A stretch of DNA of 64,000 nt from Vicia villosa (Eukaryota; Streptophyta; Magnoliopsida; Fabales; Fabaceae): NCBI RefSeq assembly GCF_029867415.1, contig NC_081185.1, forward strand, positions 135,677,753 to 135,741,752, written 5' to 3'. Each line of letters begins with the position of its first letter. The stretch's first letter is position 1. Under the pieces are notes generated by a model that made no database searches, was not told the DNA's origin, and saw only the letters and a program-made list of their open reading frames with translations. A program made the position numbers and the translations under genes. This document shows positions 12,726-26,270 of the stretch, piece by piece.

Positions 12726-13655
12726 AAAATTTCTTCTTCCAGATTAAATCATCTTTTTATTTCGGTATCAGTTTCTAACTCACAGGCAATTTCCGATTTT
12801 AGAAAATTTTATCATCACAACGTCACCAGTTTAAGTCACAATGCAGAATATATAAATTCATCACCCACAACCAGCAATAATCACACATCAATATAAGATT
12901 CCACACAATCTTCAAAATAGCAATACAACAACAATTTCTATAACAATTTCCAAAAAATTTACACAGCGACAACACAGACACTAATCATCATACCAATACA
13001 TAGAGACAATATTAATCCCCTAAACCCCACATATGGTCCATCATATCCCTGTTTATATAGCAAGAACCCCACCCTTACCTTGTATTCAGAGTCCGCTCTA
13101 CAATTCGTTCTTCCGATTGAAATTCCGGTCGAATCCAAGCTTCAGGCTTCGCAAAATTCTTCCGGCTTTCCTCTTGCCCTTTGCCTCCTCTTCCACTTTT
13201 CCTTTTCTTTGCAATTGTTCATGTTCCCATTCTATTCTCACAAAACCCTTGTTTTCTCCTACTGATACCAAAACCTAATATTTTCCTTTTACTTCATAAC
13301 TAGATGTTGACCCGCGCGATGCGCGGAAGACTCTTAAAAAGATAGTGAAAACTATTATCATATATTTTTAAAATATTGTTATCTTAAATATTTTGAAATT
13401 AAAATTTATTAAAATTATAATGTTTATAAATTTAAAAATCTTAAATGCATGCTCTTTTTTTATTTCTTTTGTCTTTTGCTCATAATATTTAAAATTTTCT
13501 CGAATTTAAAATAATACAATCTAAAATAAAGATGTTGTCATTAATATTATGCGGATATAGAATTTCCTCTTTAATAGAAATATATATTTCATAATAGAAA
13601 TTTTTTTATTGTGGATTAAAAATGTTGGATGATGTGATTTTATATAGTTCACTAA

Positions 13656-13755
<100 letters not shown>

Positions 13756-14015
13756 CAATATTAGCTATGTGGTCAACATGTGTTATAGTAATAAAAATAT
13801 GATCATTAATTTTATTAAAATTGAAAAGATAAAAAGAATTGCAAAGATAAGACATGTTTATAATGAATTCTAAAAATAGTTTTAGATTATTGTTGAAATT
13901 AAAACCATAAGAATAATTTTGAAATAAATCAATAATACAAAATAAAAAAATGTGACATTTAATTCAGATGTGCGATATTTAATTACTATAAATAAATTGA
14001 TTGATATTATCTTTA

Positions 14016-14016
14016 A

Positions 14017-14053
<37 letters not shown>

Positions 14054-14054
14054 T
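14016..14054. repeat. (AAT)n microsatellite
   Basis: About 12 trinucleotide units. Confidence 0.95.
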
Positions 14055-15062
14055 AATTGCATTTAATAATAATTTGAATAGAAAATTTAAAAAAGTCTAA
14101 AATGTGAGAATTCATGTGAATTTAAATTATAAATTTGATAAATATTTTATAGATAATTAATATATTTTTTATCAATTTTAAAATATCCAAAAACTTTTAA
14201 TTTTTTATCATAAAATTTTTTTAACTACTATTTTTTTATTTCCTAACTATTTAATATTAAACTTTAATTAATAATTTGAATAATTTGTTTTATCAAAGAT
14301 GGTTCTGTAAATGAATACCAATAAGATAAAAATATTTTAAAATATTTTCTTCGGTTAACATCATATTTATGTTAAATTATTTTTGAATCTACAAAACAAA
14401 ATTATTTTCACTTATTTAAACTAAATACAAAAACTCAAATACTATAGGATAAATTAATTATTTGAATAAATTTTGTAACGGTCAAATTAAATAACCTAAT
14501 TAAATTTATTTTATTACTAATAAAACAATACATAAAAGTCATTAAGGTATTAATGACCTATTTAAATAAAAATTAAAAGTGAAAATTAGAGAAAAATGAA
14601 AGTATAAAATGTGAGAATTTAAAGGATAAGATTAAATTATAAAATAAAGTAAATAAATGGAGGCCCTAATTTTTATTTATTATAATATTACTAATAAAAA
14701 TACATAAAATACATTAAATTAATCATAATATACTCCTTAATAATATTTTATTTTGGAAGAAAAATATAAAACTTAGACATTGATCTTGCTATAAGAAAAA
14801 CTGAACTATTATTGATTATGTCCGAAAAAAATTAAGGAGTTAAAAAAGTTAAAATATAAAAAATTTATTTTAAATGTGTATAAAATATTATTAATATGTA
14901 TGTGAAATCTTTTTTTTGTTTAGTAGCATGCTCTAAAATAATTAGGGTAAGAGATTATCAAAATGTTTTTTAAATACCAAAGTAATTAGAGTATTGAATA
15001 CATTTTCTTTGAGTATATCATATTTGTAGTGAACTCCCCGTTATATAACTTTAGTACAAATA

Positions 15063-15284
15063 AATCTAATAGTAACAATAATTTAAAATATTGATGCAAC
15101 AATTTAAAATATAAAAGTCTCGTATATCTTGTTCTCCTGAATCACCTGAAAAAATAGTCATATTTATGTTAACAATAATTTCATAGACCTCCAAATCAAT
15201 ATTGATGCAACAATTTAAAATATAAAAGTCTCGTATATCTTGTTCTCCTGAATCACCTGAAAAAATAGTCATATTTATGTTAAC
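15063..15284 (+). repeat. 111-bp tandem duplication
   Basis: A block containing ATTGATGCAACAATTTAAAA and ending in ATAGTCATATTTATGTTAAC is duplicated head to tail with a period of about 111 bp. A minus-strand frame that repeats the same 30-odd residues is a by-product. Confidence 0.85.
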
Positions 15285-15822
15285 CAATACAAAAATGAGG
15301 AAGAAAGGTAGAATAACAAACTAACAAAACAAATATATCAATAAAAAAAGAATTTTTAATCATGCAAATAATATGGCTATAGACATGTACTTGTCTGAAT
15401 AAATATTAGACTTCTCAAGCAACAATAACGTAATACAATTTTATCATCATCTTCATCTAATTCACATGAAAAAAAAGTCATATTCACACCCGTTAATACA
15501 AAATTATAAAAATAGTTAAAATAAGAGATTACAAAAAATTATATCAATATAAACCAAAATTTAAATATTTGAAATCGAATAACTCGAGTTTCTATCCTGC
15601 CTCAAAACAAATGGCAAGACACAGATATAAAGTTAAACTAAAACAATTATAAAAATGCGAAGAGCATACTACCAGAGCACCACAAATGATTATTTTTTTT
15701 TAGAAAACAATGATGACTCAATATCACATATATATACACATGAATATGAATAGAACAATAATAAATAACAAAAATAATAACCAATCAAATTAGTAATTAA
15801 AAATTATAATAAATACAATAAA

Positions 15823-15965
15823 TGAGTGAATTATTATAATTAAACAATAGGAGTTATAGAATTTAAAAATAGTGAATTATTATAATTAAACAATAGGAGT
15901 TATAGAATTTAAAAAGAGTGAATTATTATAATTAAACAATAGGAGTTATAGAATTTAAATGGGTG
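15823..15965 (+). repeat. Three tandem copies of a 45-bp unit
   Basis: The unit GTGAATTATTATAATTAAAC followed by AATAGGAGTTATAGAATTTA occurs three times with minor changes at the joints. Confidence 0.85.
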
Positions 15966-16124
15966 AATTATGATAATAAATTAATATCAAACTAATTAAA
16001 TTATTAAATTATTTAAAATGAATTTAGGGTGGTCAAAAATTGCTCTCAACATGACACATCAGCATATAGCTAGGGTTGAGGCTAGGGTTGTCATCATGAC
16101 AACCTTACATTTATAGTAAGTAGA

Positions 16125-16451
16125 TATTATTATTATTCTCACAAACTCCTTAATGGGCCTATATTCACACCTCCAAACTACTAACGTCAACCAACCAAAT
16201 TAATTAACACAACATACTCCCTTTTTACTCTTCGTCTCAAATTTTCGATCTAATTTTAATTATTCGGAAAATTTCCAAAACGCCAAATATTATTCCAATA
16301 ATATTTTTAATACTGAAAATATCAAAATTCTCGATTAACTTTCGATCCGCTATCCCGAAATAATACCGGTTAAATCGACCAAAATGCAAAAATTTCAATA
16401 AATAACATAAATGACTAAAATAAGCAAATAATCATTTTTCCGGGCGTTACA
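16125..16451 (-). mobile_element. Old LTR-type sequence, right part
   Basis: On the minus strand this starts TGTAACGCCCGGAAAAATG at 16451, a start common to plant Ty3/gypsy LTRs. It continues across the Helitron 3 insertion into the sequence left of 13300. No internal gag-pol sequence adjoins it. Confidence 0.45.
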
Positions 16452-17459
16452 TTGACAATTGAAGAGTTTGAACTTGAAAATTCGAATTTGATAATTTGAA
16501 CAATTTGACAACTTTGGAATTTGATTCCGAAAAGTTTAAATCTTAAAATTTTGATTTTGACTAAAAAGGCTTGAATAGTACACTCGAAAGCTGATGACGA
16601 CTATACCTCCTCCTAGTGTAATCTGGTCTGTAGTACCTCTAATTGTCATGTATGTTCTAGACCGAGGTAGCTATCCACTACAATATAAAGTTAAGCTTTG
16701 AATTTGTAACTTATGTAGGTCATGATTGATATGTTTATGCACCATGCTTAATGTAAATAAATGCACCAAGTGTTATAAATATTTGCAACTGTGTAACATT
16801 TCCTCGTTGGATCATTGGATCTTTGTTTTAGAGGAAATGTGATTTCTTGATTTTGATCTTTGAACGTCTTCTTTCAAAGTCGGTCGTCTTGAAGTTATTC
16901 TTTTGAATTTTGCTTTTGAAGTTGATCTTTGAACGTATGTCATCCTGAAGTTATTCTTTTGAAATTATGCTTTCGATGTTGACTTGAAACTTTTCTCTTT
17001 ATCATCTTGAGATTGATCCGAAATTTGTGTGTCGACTTCCTTTATGAAATCTGGGCCATGTTTGAATGTTTGTATGCTCCATTGAAGTGTTAAGTATGTA
17101 TTGGAAACCATAGGTTCCCCTTTAATTTTTCCAACTTAAAAAACTTTTACTGTTTTCAACACTTTTGTTTATTTATGCCCATATAATTTTAATGCATTGT
17201 TTATAAAAAAATATTTGTCATGTTTACAAACAAGCAAAAGTGATAAAAAGTGAAAGAAATTAAGAATGTACAAGTAAGAAATTATAGAAAATGTAATTTT
17301 ATTAACAGTGGGGCCTGTAAATAGGCAATTGTGTAAGATGCAGTCCATTAAAAGAGGTAATTACAAAAAGTCAAAAATAAGAATGGTAACGTAATTGGGT
17401 TTCGAGAGTGCTATCTTCCTTATGTCCATGATTGGTTTGATTCCTCCCCTCCATATATA
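16452..17459. other. Unassigned intergenic sequence
   Basis: No gene recognised. Short imperfect direct repeats of the type GAAGTTATTCTTTTGAA occur near 16893 and 16941. The last bases (ATATA at 17455-17459) are the target-site duplication of the copia element. Confidence 0.5.
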
Positions 17460-17834
17460 TGTTGGAACATACAAATCAAATTAAGGTTTCTTTAATGGGG
17501 AAAATGATCAATTGAAGAAGATGAAGATTAAAGAATGAATAGAAATAATAGAGAGAGAGTAATTGAGGGTGAGATGGTGAATTGGCATTAACCACAAAAT
17601 AGAAGTAGTGAGCTCCTTATATAGTACAAGTTACAAATGATTGGAATGATTTAAAACACCCTAAAACAAACAGAAAAACAGTTGGGCTTCAGTGTAACCG
17701 GTTACGACAAACAGTGTAACCGGTTACGCAAACGCAACATCTACAGTGAATCTGTTTCACGGGTTCGTAACCGGTTACGGTAACAGGCGTAACCGGTTAC
17801 GCCAACTGAAGTGCTAAAAACAGTAGTTTCAACA
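17460..17834 (-). repeat. 3' LTR of the copia element
   Basis: 375 bp, the 3' LTR in element orientation. It contains a TATATAAGG TATA-like element (17615-17623, minus) and four perfect GTAACCGGTTAC palindromes (17694-17705, 17716-17727, 17767-17778, 17789-17800). It differs from its partner by a shorter GA run and three transitions. Confidence 0.95.
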
Positions 17835-17850
17835 CACCACCTCACTTCAG
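17835..17850 (-). promoter_or_regulatory. Polypurine tract of the copia element
   Basis: The minus strand reads GAAGTGAGGTGGTG directly before the 3' LTR. This purine-rich stretch primes plus-strand DNA synthesis in this class of element. Confidence 0.7.
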
Positions 17851-20800
17851 TTGGTCCAAGTCCACCATGCTCAGCTTCCTTCTCAGCCTCTTGAACACCT
17901 CATTTGTCACACCCTTGGTCAATAAGTCAGCTACTTGATCTTCGCTTCGACAATATCCCAATCGTAACTTTCCATCGCTCACTAACTCCCTCAAATAATG
18001 AAACCGCATCTCTATGTGCTTGCTTCTTCCATGTGCAATCGGATTCTTCGCAAGGTTGATCGCAGAGACATTATCAACAAGGAGAGTAATAGCCTCACCC
18101 TCACTACTATTAAGCTCCTTCAATAGATTCATAAGCCACATGGCTTGGCAAGCACACAACGATGCCGCAATATACTCGGCCTCACAAGATGAGAGTGCTA
18201 CCACCGGTTCCTTTTTCGAACACCAAGAGATTGGGGTTCTACCTAGCATAAAGATGTATCCAGCCGTTGACTTTCTATCATCCTTAGCACCACACCAATT
18301 GGAATCGGTGAAACCAAGTAAATCACACTTTCGGCTCGTATCCGATGCCGGAAAGAGAATTCCACAACCAAGAGTCCCTTTAATATATCTAAGGATCCTC
18401 TTGACAGCTGCCATATGAGATACCTTTGGTCTCTCCATGAATCTACTCGCAATACCGACACTAAATGCCAAGTCCGGTCGCGTATTGCACAAGTACCGCA
18501 ATGATCCAATCAATCTTCGATATTGAGTTGGATCAACATCTTGCTCATCCTCACTCTTGGACAGTTGTAGCCTTGCTTCACATGGTGTAATGGCAACATT
18601 ACAATGTTCCATTTCACACCTCTTCAAGATCTCAAGTGCATACCTCCTTTGGTGCATGAGCAGTCCCGTTTTTGACCTTTGGAACTCTATGCCAAGGAAG
18701 TATTTCATGATTCCAAGGTCCGTCATCTCAAAATCACTCATAAGCTCCTTCTTGAACCTTGAAATACTCTCCTCACAGCTGCCGGTAATCAAGAGATCGT
18801 CCATATATAAGCAAAGAATTATCACTCCATCCTTAGCATTTGATCTCACATATACACCATGTTCGGACACACACCGCTTGAAATCAATGTCAACAAGGAA
18901 GCCATCTATGCATTTGTTCCAAGCTCTTGGAGCTTGTTTCAAACCATACAAGGCTTTATGCAACTTGTAGTATCTCATCTCTTGATTCTTTACTTCAAAA
19001 CCAGGGGGCTGTCCAACATAAACTTCCTCATCAAGTGGACCGTTCAAAAACGCAGATTTGACGTCCATTTGATAAACGCTCCAATTGTTGTTGTTTGCAA
19101 TACCAACAACCAATCAGATGGTCTCAAGCCTAGCCACAGGAGCAAACACCTCCTCAAAGTCTATTCCTTCACGTTGCAAAAACCCTTTCGCTACTAATCG
19201 AGCCTTATACTTGATTATCTCGCCCTTCGGATTTGCTTTCACTTTAAAGACCCAACGGACACCAATTGGCTTCTTACCATGAGGTAGATCAACTAACTCC
19301 CAAGTACCATTTTTCTCGATTGATTCCAGCTCCTCTTTCATTGCACAAATCCATTTTGGATCCCTTAGAGCCTCCTCCGTATTCACCGGTTCGGATTCGG
19401 CCATAAGCGCAAAATGAACAAAATCACCTTCATTATTAACTTCGTTATCTTGGAATCTCTCGCATTCTTGGAGTCTAGAAGGCAACACCCTTTGCCTTGT
19501 TGATCTTCTACGGTGTTCTTCAGTTTGAACATCATTCGGAGGCTGCGGAACTGTTTTGGGACTGACTGGATCATCAAAAAATACAGCAGTTGGAATTCTG
19601 TTCTGCTCGTAACCGGTTACGCCTGTATGTACTGGCTGGCCGTAACCGGTTACGCTGTTCTCTGCAGAATTCTTGCCCTGTTTTTCCTGTCCGTAACCGG
19701 TTACGCCAGTTTGTACTGGCTGGCCGTAACCGGTTACGCTGAGACTGCTGCTGTTATTTTCTTCAAAAATAACATCTCGACTAATTTGAATCTTCCGATT
19801 TCTCGCATCGAACAGTTTGTAACCGCCTGTAGAGTGATATCCAACGAATATCATTTCTTCTCCCTTGTCGTCCAACTTCTTTCTCAATTGTCCCGGCACA
19901 TGTTTATAAGCCACCGAACCGAATACACGCAAATGTCTTAGATTCGGTTTGAATCCGCACCAAGCCTCTTCCGGTGTAAGCTTCTCAAGCTTCTTTGTGG
20001 GACAACGATTCAATAAGTATGTGGCTGTAGAGACCGCTTCTCCCCATAGTTCCTTCGGTAGACCTTTACCGCTTAACATGCTTCGAACCATGTTCTTAAT
20101 CGAACGATTTTTCCTCTCGGCAATACCATTTTGCTACGGCGTATAGGGTGGTACAACCTCACGCACTATACCCTCATCATCACAATACTTCCCAAACGCA
20201 ACCGAGGTATACTCACCTCCACCATCCGTTTTGAGAATTTTCAACTTGCGACCGCATTGCCTCTCCGCTATGGACTTAAACCTCTTGAATACATCAAACA
20301 CCTCATCCTTTCTCTTGATGACGTAAGTCCACAACTTTCTACTAAAATCGTCAATGAACGTGACAAAATATCGATTGCCACCAAATGTGTCCACTTGCAT
20401 AGGTCCACAAACATCGGAATACACCACCTCAAGGTGTGCATTGGTTCTATGACCCGCATCCTTGCTAAAACTTCCTTTGTGTTGCTTTCCTTTCACACAT
20501 TCTTCACACAACTCAGCTGGAACGTTAATGTGTGGAAGCCCGGTAACCATACCTTCTTGTTGCAACGCTTTGAGATCACGGAAATTCAAGTGACCGAGAC
20601 GATAATGCCATAACCACTCCTCTCTACTTGCAGCTGTAGCTAAGCACCTATGCTCCAATACTTTCAGCTCAACTTTGAAAGTCCTATTGGTAGCCATGGG
20701 AGCCTTTAGGATCAACACTCCACTAGCATCAACAACCCGCAAGATCTTATCTTCCAACCGTATATTGTAACCTTTTTCGAGCAATTGACCAATACTCAAA

Positions 20801-22110
20801 AGATTACACTTAATACCTGGAATATATAGCACATCCTTGATCATAGAATGTCCACCATCCTTTTTCTCGATCAACACATCACCGACACCTTCGGCCATGA
20901 GAGTGGAATCGTCCGCAAACTTCACTTTGTTTTTCGCCACTTGATTGATTTGCACAAACCAATCTCTTCTTCCCGTCATATGCGTTGAACATCCGGAGTC
21001 TAAGTACCACTCCTTTTTGCCTTGAGTTCCATCACGAACCGAAATCATCACATTTTGTTCCGAACTCAAAACTGTCACTTTTTCTGCACTGCTGCAGCTG
21101 TTGTCCCGTGACTTGCAGCTGCTGTCCAGCACCTCTGCCATGCCTTCGCACTCATCGGTAATCATCATTAAGAGTGTGGCTTCATCATCCACCTCTTGCC
21201 TAGCAACCTTGGCTTCATCCCCTTTAGTTTCAAGCTGTTTAGCATCACACTATGATTGAAAATGCCCAAGTTTCCTGCATTTCCAGCATTGTATTTTGCT
21301 CATGTCTCTTGGTTTTCCACCTCTCGCGTTGCTTCGATCACCATAACCGTTTGAGTTGCTTCTCTCACCCTTTTGTCCCTTCGAATGTTTAGGTTCACCA
21401 TCGCCTTGCTTCCCTTTCGAAGGCCATTTCCCTTTCGAACCTTTACTCCTTTCATTGAAACGAGCTTGCAAAGCTAATTCCGCCTTTGCCTTATCGCTTC
21501 CTCTCTCGTCCATTCTTTGTTAATGTGCTTCTAGGGAACTTTGAAGCTCATCCTTGCTCAGCGACGTAAGGTCCTTCGACTCTTCAATCGCAACCACAAT
21601 GTTGTCGAATCTTGACGTCAACGAACGCAAGATTTTTGACACAACATTCTGTTCTAAGATCGTTTCCCCACACGACTTGATTTGATTCACTAGGCGCGTA
21701 ATGCGCGTCACATAATCGTTGATCGTTTCCTTCTCTTCCATTTGCGTTAACTCGAATTGCCTCTTGTGAGTTTGTAACCTCACAACCTTCGCCTTCGCAG
21801 CCCCAGCATATGCTTTCTCAAGAATTAACCAAGCTTGCCTCGCAGACTCGCAATCACCGACCTTTTCGAAGTTATCACCATCGACGCAAGAGTGTATCAA
21901 GAAGAGAGCTTTGTAATCTTTCTTCTTCTCTTCCCTGAAAGTGGCTTGATGTGCAGCTGTAGGTTCAGCCCCAAGAGGTGTGACACCATTGTTGACGATA
22001 TCGAGAACTTCTTGATATCCAAACAAGACTTTCATTTGCTTAGACCACTTGTCGTAATTCTTCAAATCAAGAATCGGTAAATTGGATGGGATTCGATCAT
22101 TGGTACTCAT
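17842..22110 (-). pseudogene. Ty1/copia gag-pol polyprotein with four nonsense codons
   Basis: One continuous frame of 1,423 codons from ATG at 22110 to the stop at 17842, with no frameshift but four stops: codon 197 (TAA, 21520-21522), 287 (TAG, 21250-21252), 659 (TAG, 20134-20136) and 999 (TGA, 19114-19116). The order is gag; the zinc knuckle CWKCRKLGH, whose stop at codon 287 sits between its His and last Cys; protease (DSG at about residue 371); a GAG-pre-integrase HHCC region; the integrase core; a linker with four VTGY repeats; reverse transcriptase (YMDD at about 1102-1105); and RNase H (ending SSCEAEYIAAS and the ADLLTKG region). Copia order (integrase before RT) is clear. The stops at codons 287, 659 and 999 fit C-to-T change of Gln or Arg codons. 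Readthrough of so many stops is not plausible, so this copy is dead at the protein level. Confidence 0.95.
19609..19737. repeat. Four GTAACCGGTTAC palindromes inside the pol frame
   Basis: Perfect 12-bp palindromes at 19609-19620, 19642-19653, 19693-19704 and 19726-19737. In the coding frame each palindrome reads Val-Thr-Gly-Tyr, giving a repetitive linker between integrase and RT. The spacers also repeat in pairs ([11 protein letters not shown] / [11 protein letters not shown]). Confidence 0.95.
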
Positions 22111-22134
22111 TGTTGCAGCGGAATCGGATCAGAA

Positions 22135-22152
22135 CCAGGGCTCTTGATGCCA
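22135..22152 (-). promoter_or_regulatory. Primer-binding site of the copia element
   Basis: The minus strand reads TGGCATCAAGAGCCCTGG two bases after the 5' LTR. It resembles the initiator-Met tRNA site TGGTATCAGAGC usual in plant copia elements, with changes. Confidence 0.75.
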
Positions 22153-22154
22153 AA

Positions 22155-22539
22155 TGTTGGAACATACAAATCAAATTAAGGTTTCTTTAATGGGGAAAAT
22201 GATCAATTGAAGAAGATGAAGATTAAAGAATGAATAGAAATAATAGAGAGAGAGAGAGAGAGAGTAATTGAGGGTGAGATGGTGAATTGGCATTAACCAC
22301 AAAATAGGAGTAGTGAGCTCCTTATATAGTACAAGTTACAAATGATTGGAATGATTTAAAACACCCTAAAACAAACAGAAAAACAGTTGGGCTTCAGTGT
22401 AACCGGTTACGGCAAACAGCGTAACCGGTTACGCAAACGCAACATCTACAGTGAATCTGTTTCACGGGTTCGTAACCGGTTACGGTAACAGGCGTAACCG
22501 GTTACGCCAACTGAAGTGCTAAAAACAGTAGTTTCAACA
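22155..22539 (-). repeat. 5' LTR of the copia element
   Basis: 385 bp, with a longer GA run than the other LTR. TATA-like element at 22320-22328 (minus). Four perfect GTAACCGGTTAC palindromes at 22399-22410, 22421-22432, 22472-22483 and 22494-22505. Confidence 0.95.
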
Positions 22540-22552
22540 ATATATATATATA

Positions 22553-24161
<1,609 letters not shown>

Positions 24162-24599
24162 AGTATGACAATAGTAGATGATGTCATATGGACACCATAC
24201 ATAGGTCATAGAGTTCACTGTGAGTTTGATGAGTCTTCTTTATTTTCTGATTATATGTGGTGGGAGACCTTAGTTGCTAGACATTTTCCTAATATGTGTC
24301 TACGACAGTGTGGTTATGTCCAGGGCATCCCACAATAAGTTCTGGATGCTCTAGCTTTGGACATTCACAGGTGGTTTCATAATAACATCATCAGCTCTGC
24401 CCGTGCCATTATTGATAGTGTAGTAAGGGTTCAGCACGACTCACAATGTGAGGATGGTTACCTCGAGTGGTACCTCACTGTATCACATTCTCGCATCATC
24501 CGACATGTTGAGCATACAAATGATGGTGTGCCTTCTGATGCTTGTGTACCTGTCAATGACGTGTTGCTGCCTCAACCTCCACTTGATGTTGATAACTAG
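24162..24599 (+). pseudogene. Plant mobile domain (MAIN-like) fragment
   Basis: The frame reads DDVIWTPYIGHRVHCEF, then a WETLVARHFPNMCLRQCGYVQGIP segment, a TAA (24336-24338), and on through LDIHRW ... YLEWYLTVSHSRII to TAG at 24597-24599. The pattern WTPY..HR, LRQ(Y/C)GYVQ.IP and YLEWY...SHP-like is typical of the C-terminal part of the plant mobile domain (PF10536). That domain is found in MAIN/MAIL proteins and in copies spread by Mutator-like and Ty3 elements. The N-terminal part is missing and one nonsense codon is present, so this is a decayed, probably transposon-carried copy. Its neighbour on the opposite strand is also decayed. The assignment rests on motif recognition. Confidence 0.65.
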
Positions 24600-24898
24600 T
24601 TGCGTCTGCAAATGTTTGCTTTGATTATGGATAACCTCATGGATTTGGTTAACACAAATGATGATGTTTTTACCTGATTAGCGCGGGCAACACACATAGC
24701 TCGTGGGGGACCTATTTAGTTGTTAGATTTTACAATTGTATTATTTGTATATTTTGTGACTCAAACTACTTAGCATTGTACCTTTTATTACATAATATTT
24801 TGTCAATTACATCTTTCGCAGATGAACATAACTTAAGACATTATAAGTAACATAAATTAACAATAACGAAACATAAAAAACTTAACACTACCAAAAGA

Positions 24899-25249
24899 TT
24901 ATGGACATTTCAGCATCTTAATTATGTCGTCAACAAATCTTGAAATCTTCGCATCAAACTCGACCGGCCTCTTAGTTAGCCTACGGCGAAATGATCTCCG
25001 CATAACCGTCAAATATTCATCGGTCTTCAACTCAATATAATTGTATTTCACCATACCATCAATATTAACTCAATCTTCACGAAACTCGGTTTTTCTCACC
25101 TTTCTAATATTGGCATCAGGTAGCAATTCATTCAACTTGGATGTCAAAGAGGCGAGAGATGTGGTGTCATCCCGAAGCCGAAACTCTACTAGAGGTTTAT
25201 CTTTGTTGAAGTACACTTCTGCCTTAATCAAAAATTGAGGAAGAGACAT
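24899..25249 (-). pseudogene. Unrecognised 116-residue ORF with one nonsense codon
   Basis: From ATG at 25249 the minus strand reads MSLPQFLIKAEVYFNKDKPL, then a stretch with SLASLTSKLNELLPD, one TGA following FRED, then VNIDGMVKYNYIELKTDEYL and a basic region (RRSFRRRLTKRP), to TAA at 24899-24901. The TGA may replace a Trp codon. Composition and continuity show that it was once coding. I do not recognise the family securely; small ORFs of this look accompany plant-mobile-domain or Mutator-like copies in legumes, but that is an impression only. The convergent neighbour is the plant-mobile-domain remnant 300 bp away. Confidence 0.5.
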
Positions 25250-25803
25250 TTTGAGATATTTTTCTCAACAGATGACTCATATTTATACATTTTCGGATTC
25301 ACTCTAGATCATACAAAACGGTCGGTGCAATCACAGTTTTACAAAACTGTCGACAAAATCCTAATCGTTGAAAAAATCTATAGAATTGTACTATTGAAAA
25401 TTTTGCATTGGATGAAATTTTTGATATACCATGACATTTTTTGAAAGTATTATAATATTTTCGACATACCAAAATTTTTTGAAATTCCCAATATTAGTTC
25501 ATATTGAAAATTATGAACACACTGCGAAAATTCCGTACCCATACCCATATTTGATTTTAAATTTGAACAGAAACACTTTTGAAATTATGAAATAATATGA
25601 GGATCTTAGGTATAAGTGAGAAATGACCTGGTTATATTCTCTAAAAAGTGGGATAATTTTACTTAATTTGGTTGGCCCCATTGGATAACGAGGAACAATC
25701 ATATTTATTTCGAAAGAAATTATTTTACAGTCATTTTGTTGGATAGCATAACATCATAAACAACACTTTATCATTATATTTTAGCCAAAGCCAAAACGTA
25801 AAT
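25250..25803. other. Intergenic; flank of the CACTA element
   Basis: No gene seen. AAT at 25801-25803, directly before the CACTA terminus, is the candidate 3-bp target duplication. The partner lies outside the window. Confidence 0.5.
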
Positions 25804-26270
25804 CACTACAACACGGAAGGGCTTTAAAAGCGCTTTTTATGGGCTTTAAAAGCGGTTAAAAGCGCTGTGAAAGGCAGCGCTGGCGTAGGTAACAAAAGCG
25901 CTTCAGAAAGCGCTCTGGTAGGCCCCCCCTATAAGAGCGCTTTTCTGGAAAAAGCGCTCTGGTAGGCCCCCCTATAAGAGCGCTTTCCTGGAAAAAGCGC
26001 TCTTGTAGACCCCCCCTTTAAGAGTGCTTTTTCCAGCAAAGCGCTCTGATAGCCCCCCCCTATGAGAGCGCTTTTTCTGGAAAAAACGCTCTGATAGCCC
26101 CCTATAAGAGCGCTTTTCCAAAAGCGCTTTCGTATGTTGCGTTTTTTTTTATTTTTTATGCTTTTTTATTAATCTTTGGCAGCGCTTTTACTAAGAAGCG
26201 CTTTAGTAGGGGGACCTTTAAGAGCGCTTTTTAAAAGCGCTGTCGTTGCTAAATGAGGTATTTTAATGTG
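25804..26270. repeat. CACTA terminus with subterminal AAAGCGCTTT repeats
   Basis: After the CACTACAACA terminus come well over a dozen copies of a motif centred on AGCGCT, mostly as AGAGCGCTTTT, AAAAGCGCT or AAAGCGCTCT, in both orientations because the core is palindromic. A larger unit also repeats several times: an AGCGC-type hairpin followed by CTGGTAGGCCCCCC or similar. In En/Spm such subterminal repeats are the binding sites of the element-encoded TnpA protein. That role is inferred here. Confidence 0.85.

Larger units (their letters stand above)
11381..13299 (-). mobile_element. Old LTR-type sequence, left part (interrupted by Helitron 3)
   Basis: From about 11.64 kb rightwards the sequence has the look of a Ty3/gypsy-type LTR read on the minus strand. 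It rejoins 16125-16451 when Helitron 3 is removed, and that segment begins TGTAACGCCCGG on the minus strand. A TATATAA-type TATA element lies near 13053-13060 (minus). The inner end of this LTR and any target duplication were not found. The stretch 11381-11640 is unassigned except for palindrome-like motifs at 11528-11614. Confidence 0.4.
17460..22539 (-). mobile_element. Complete Ty1/copia LTR retrotransposon (minus orientation)
   Basis: A full 5.08-kb element. It has two LTRs beginning TGTTGGAAC and ending GTTTCAACA on the plus strand, a 5-bp target duplication ATATA (17455-17459 and 22540-22544), a primer-binding site, a purine-rich tract and a gag-protease-integrase-RT-RNase H frame in copia order. 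By eye the LTRs differ at three substitutions plus a GA-repeat length change over about 375 bp, so the insertion is young. Four nonsense codons in the polyprotein make this copy non-autonomous now. It sits at the edge of a TA-rich repeat next to a MITE. Confidence 0.95.

Noticed and set aside
13033..13278. Two overlapping plus-strand frames near 13.1 kb
   Set aside because: Inside the old LTR-like sequence on the opposite strand; no domain.
18014..20613. Plus-strand open frames within the copia element
   Set aside because: They lie opposite the conserved copia frame and show no domains of their own.
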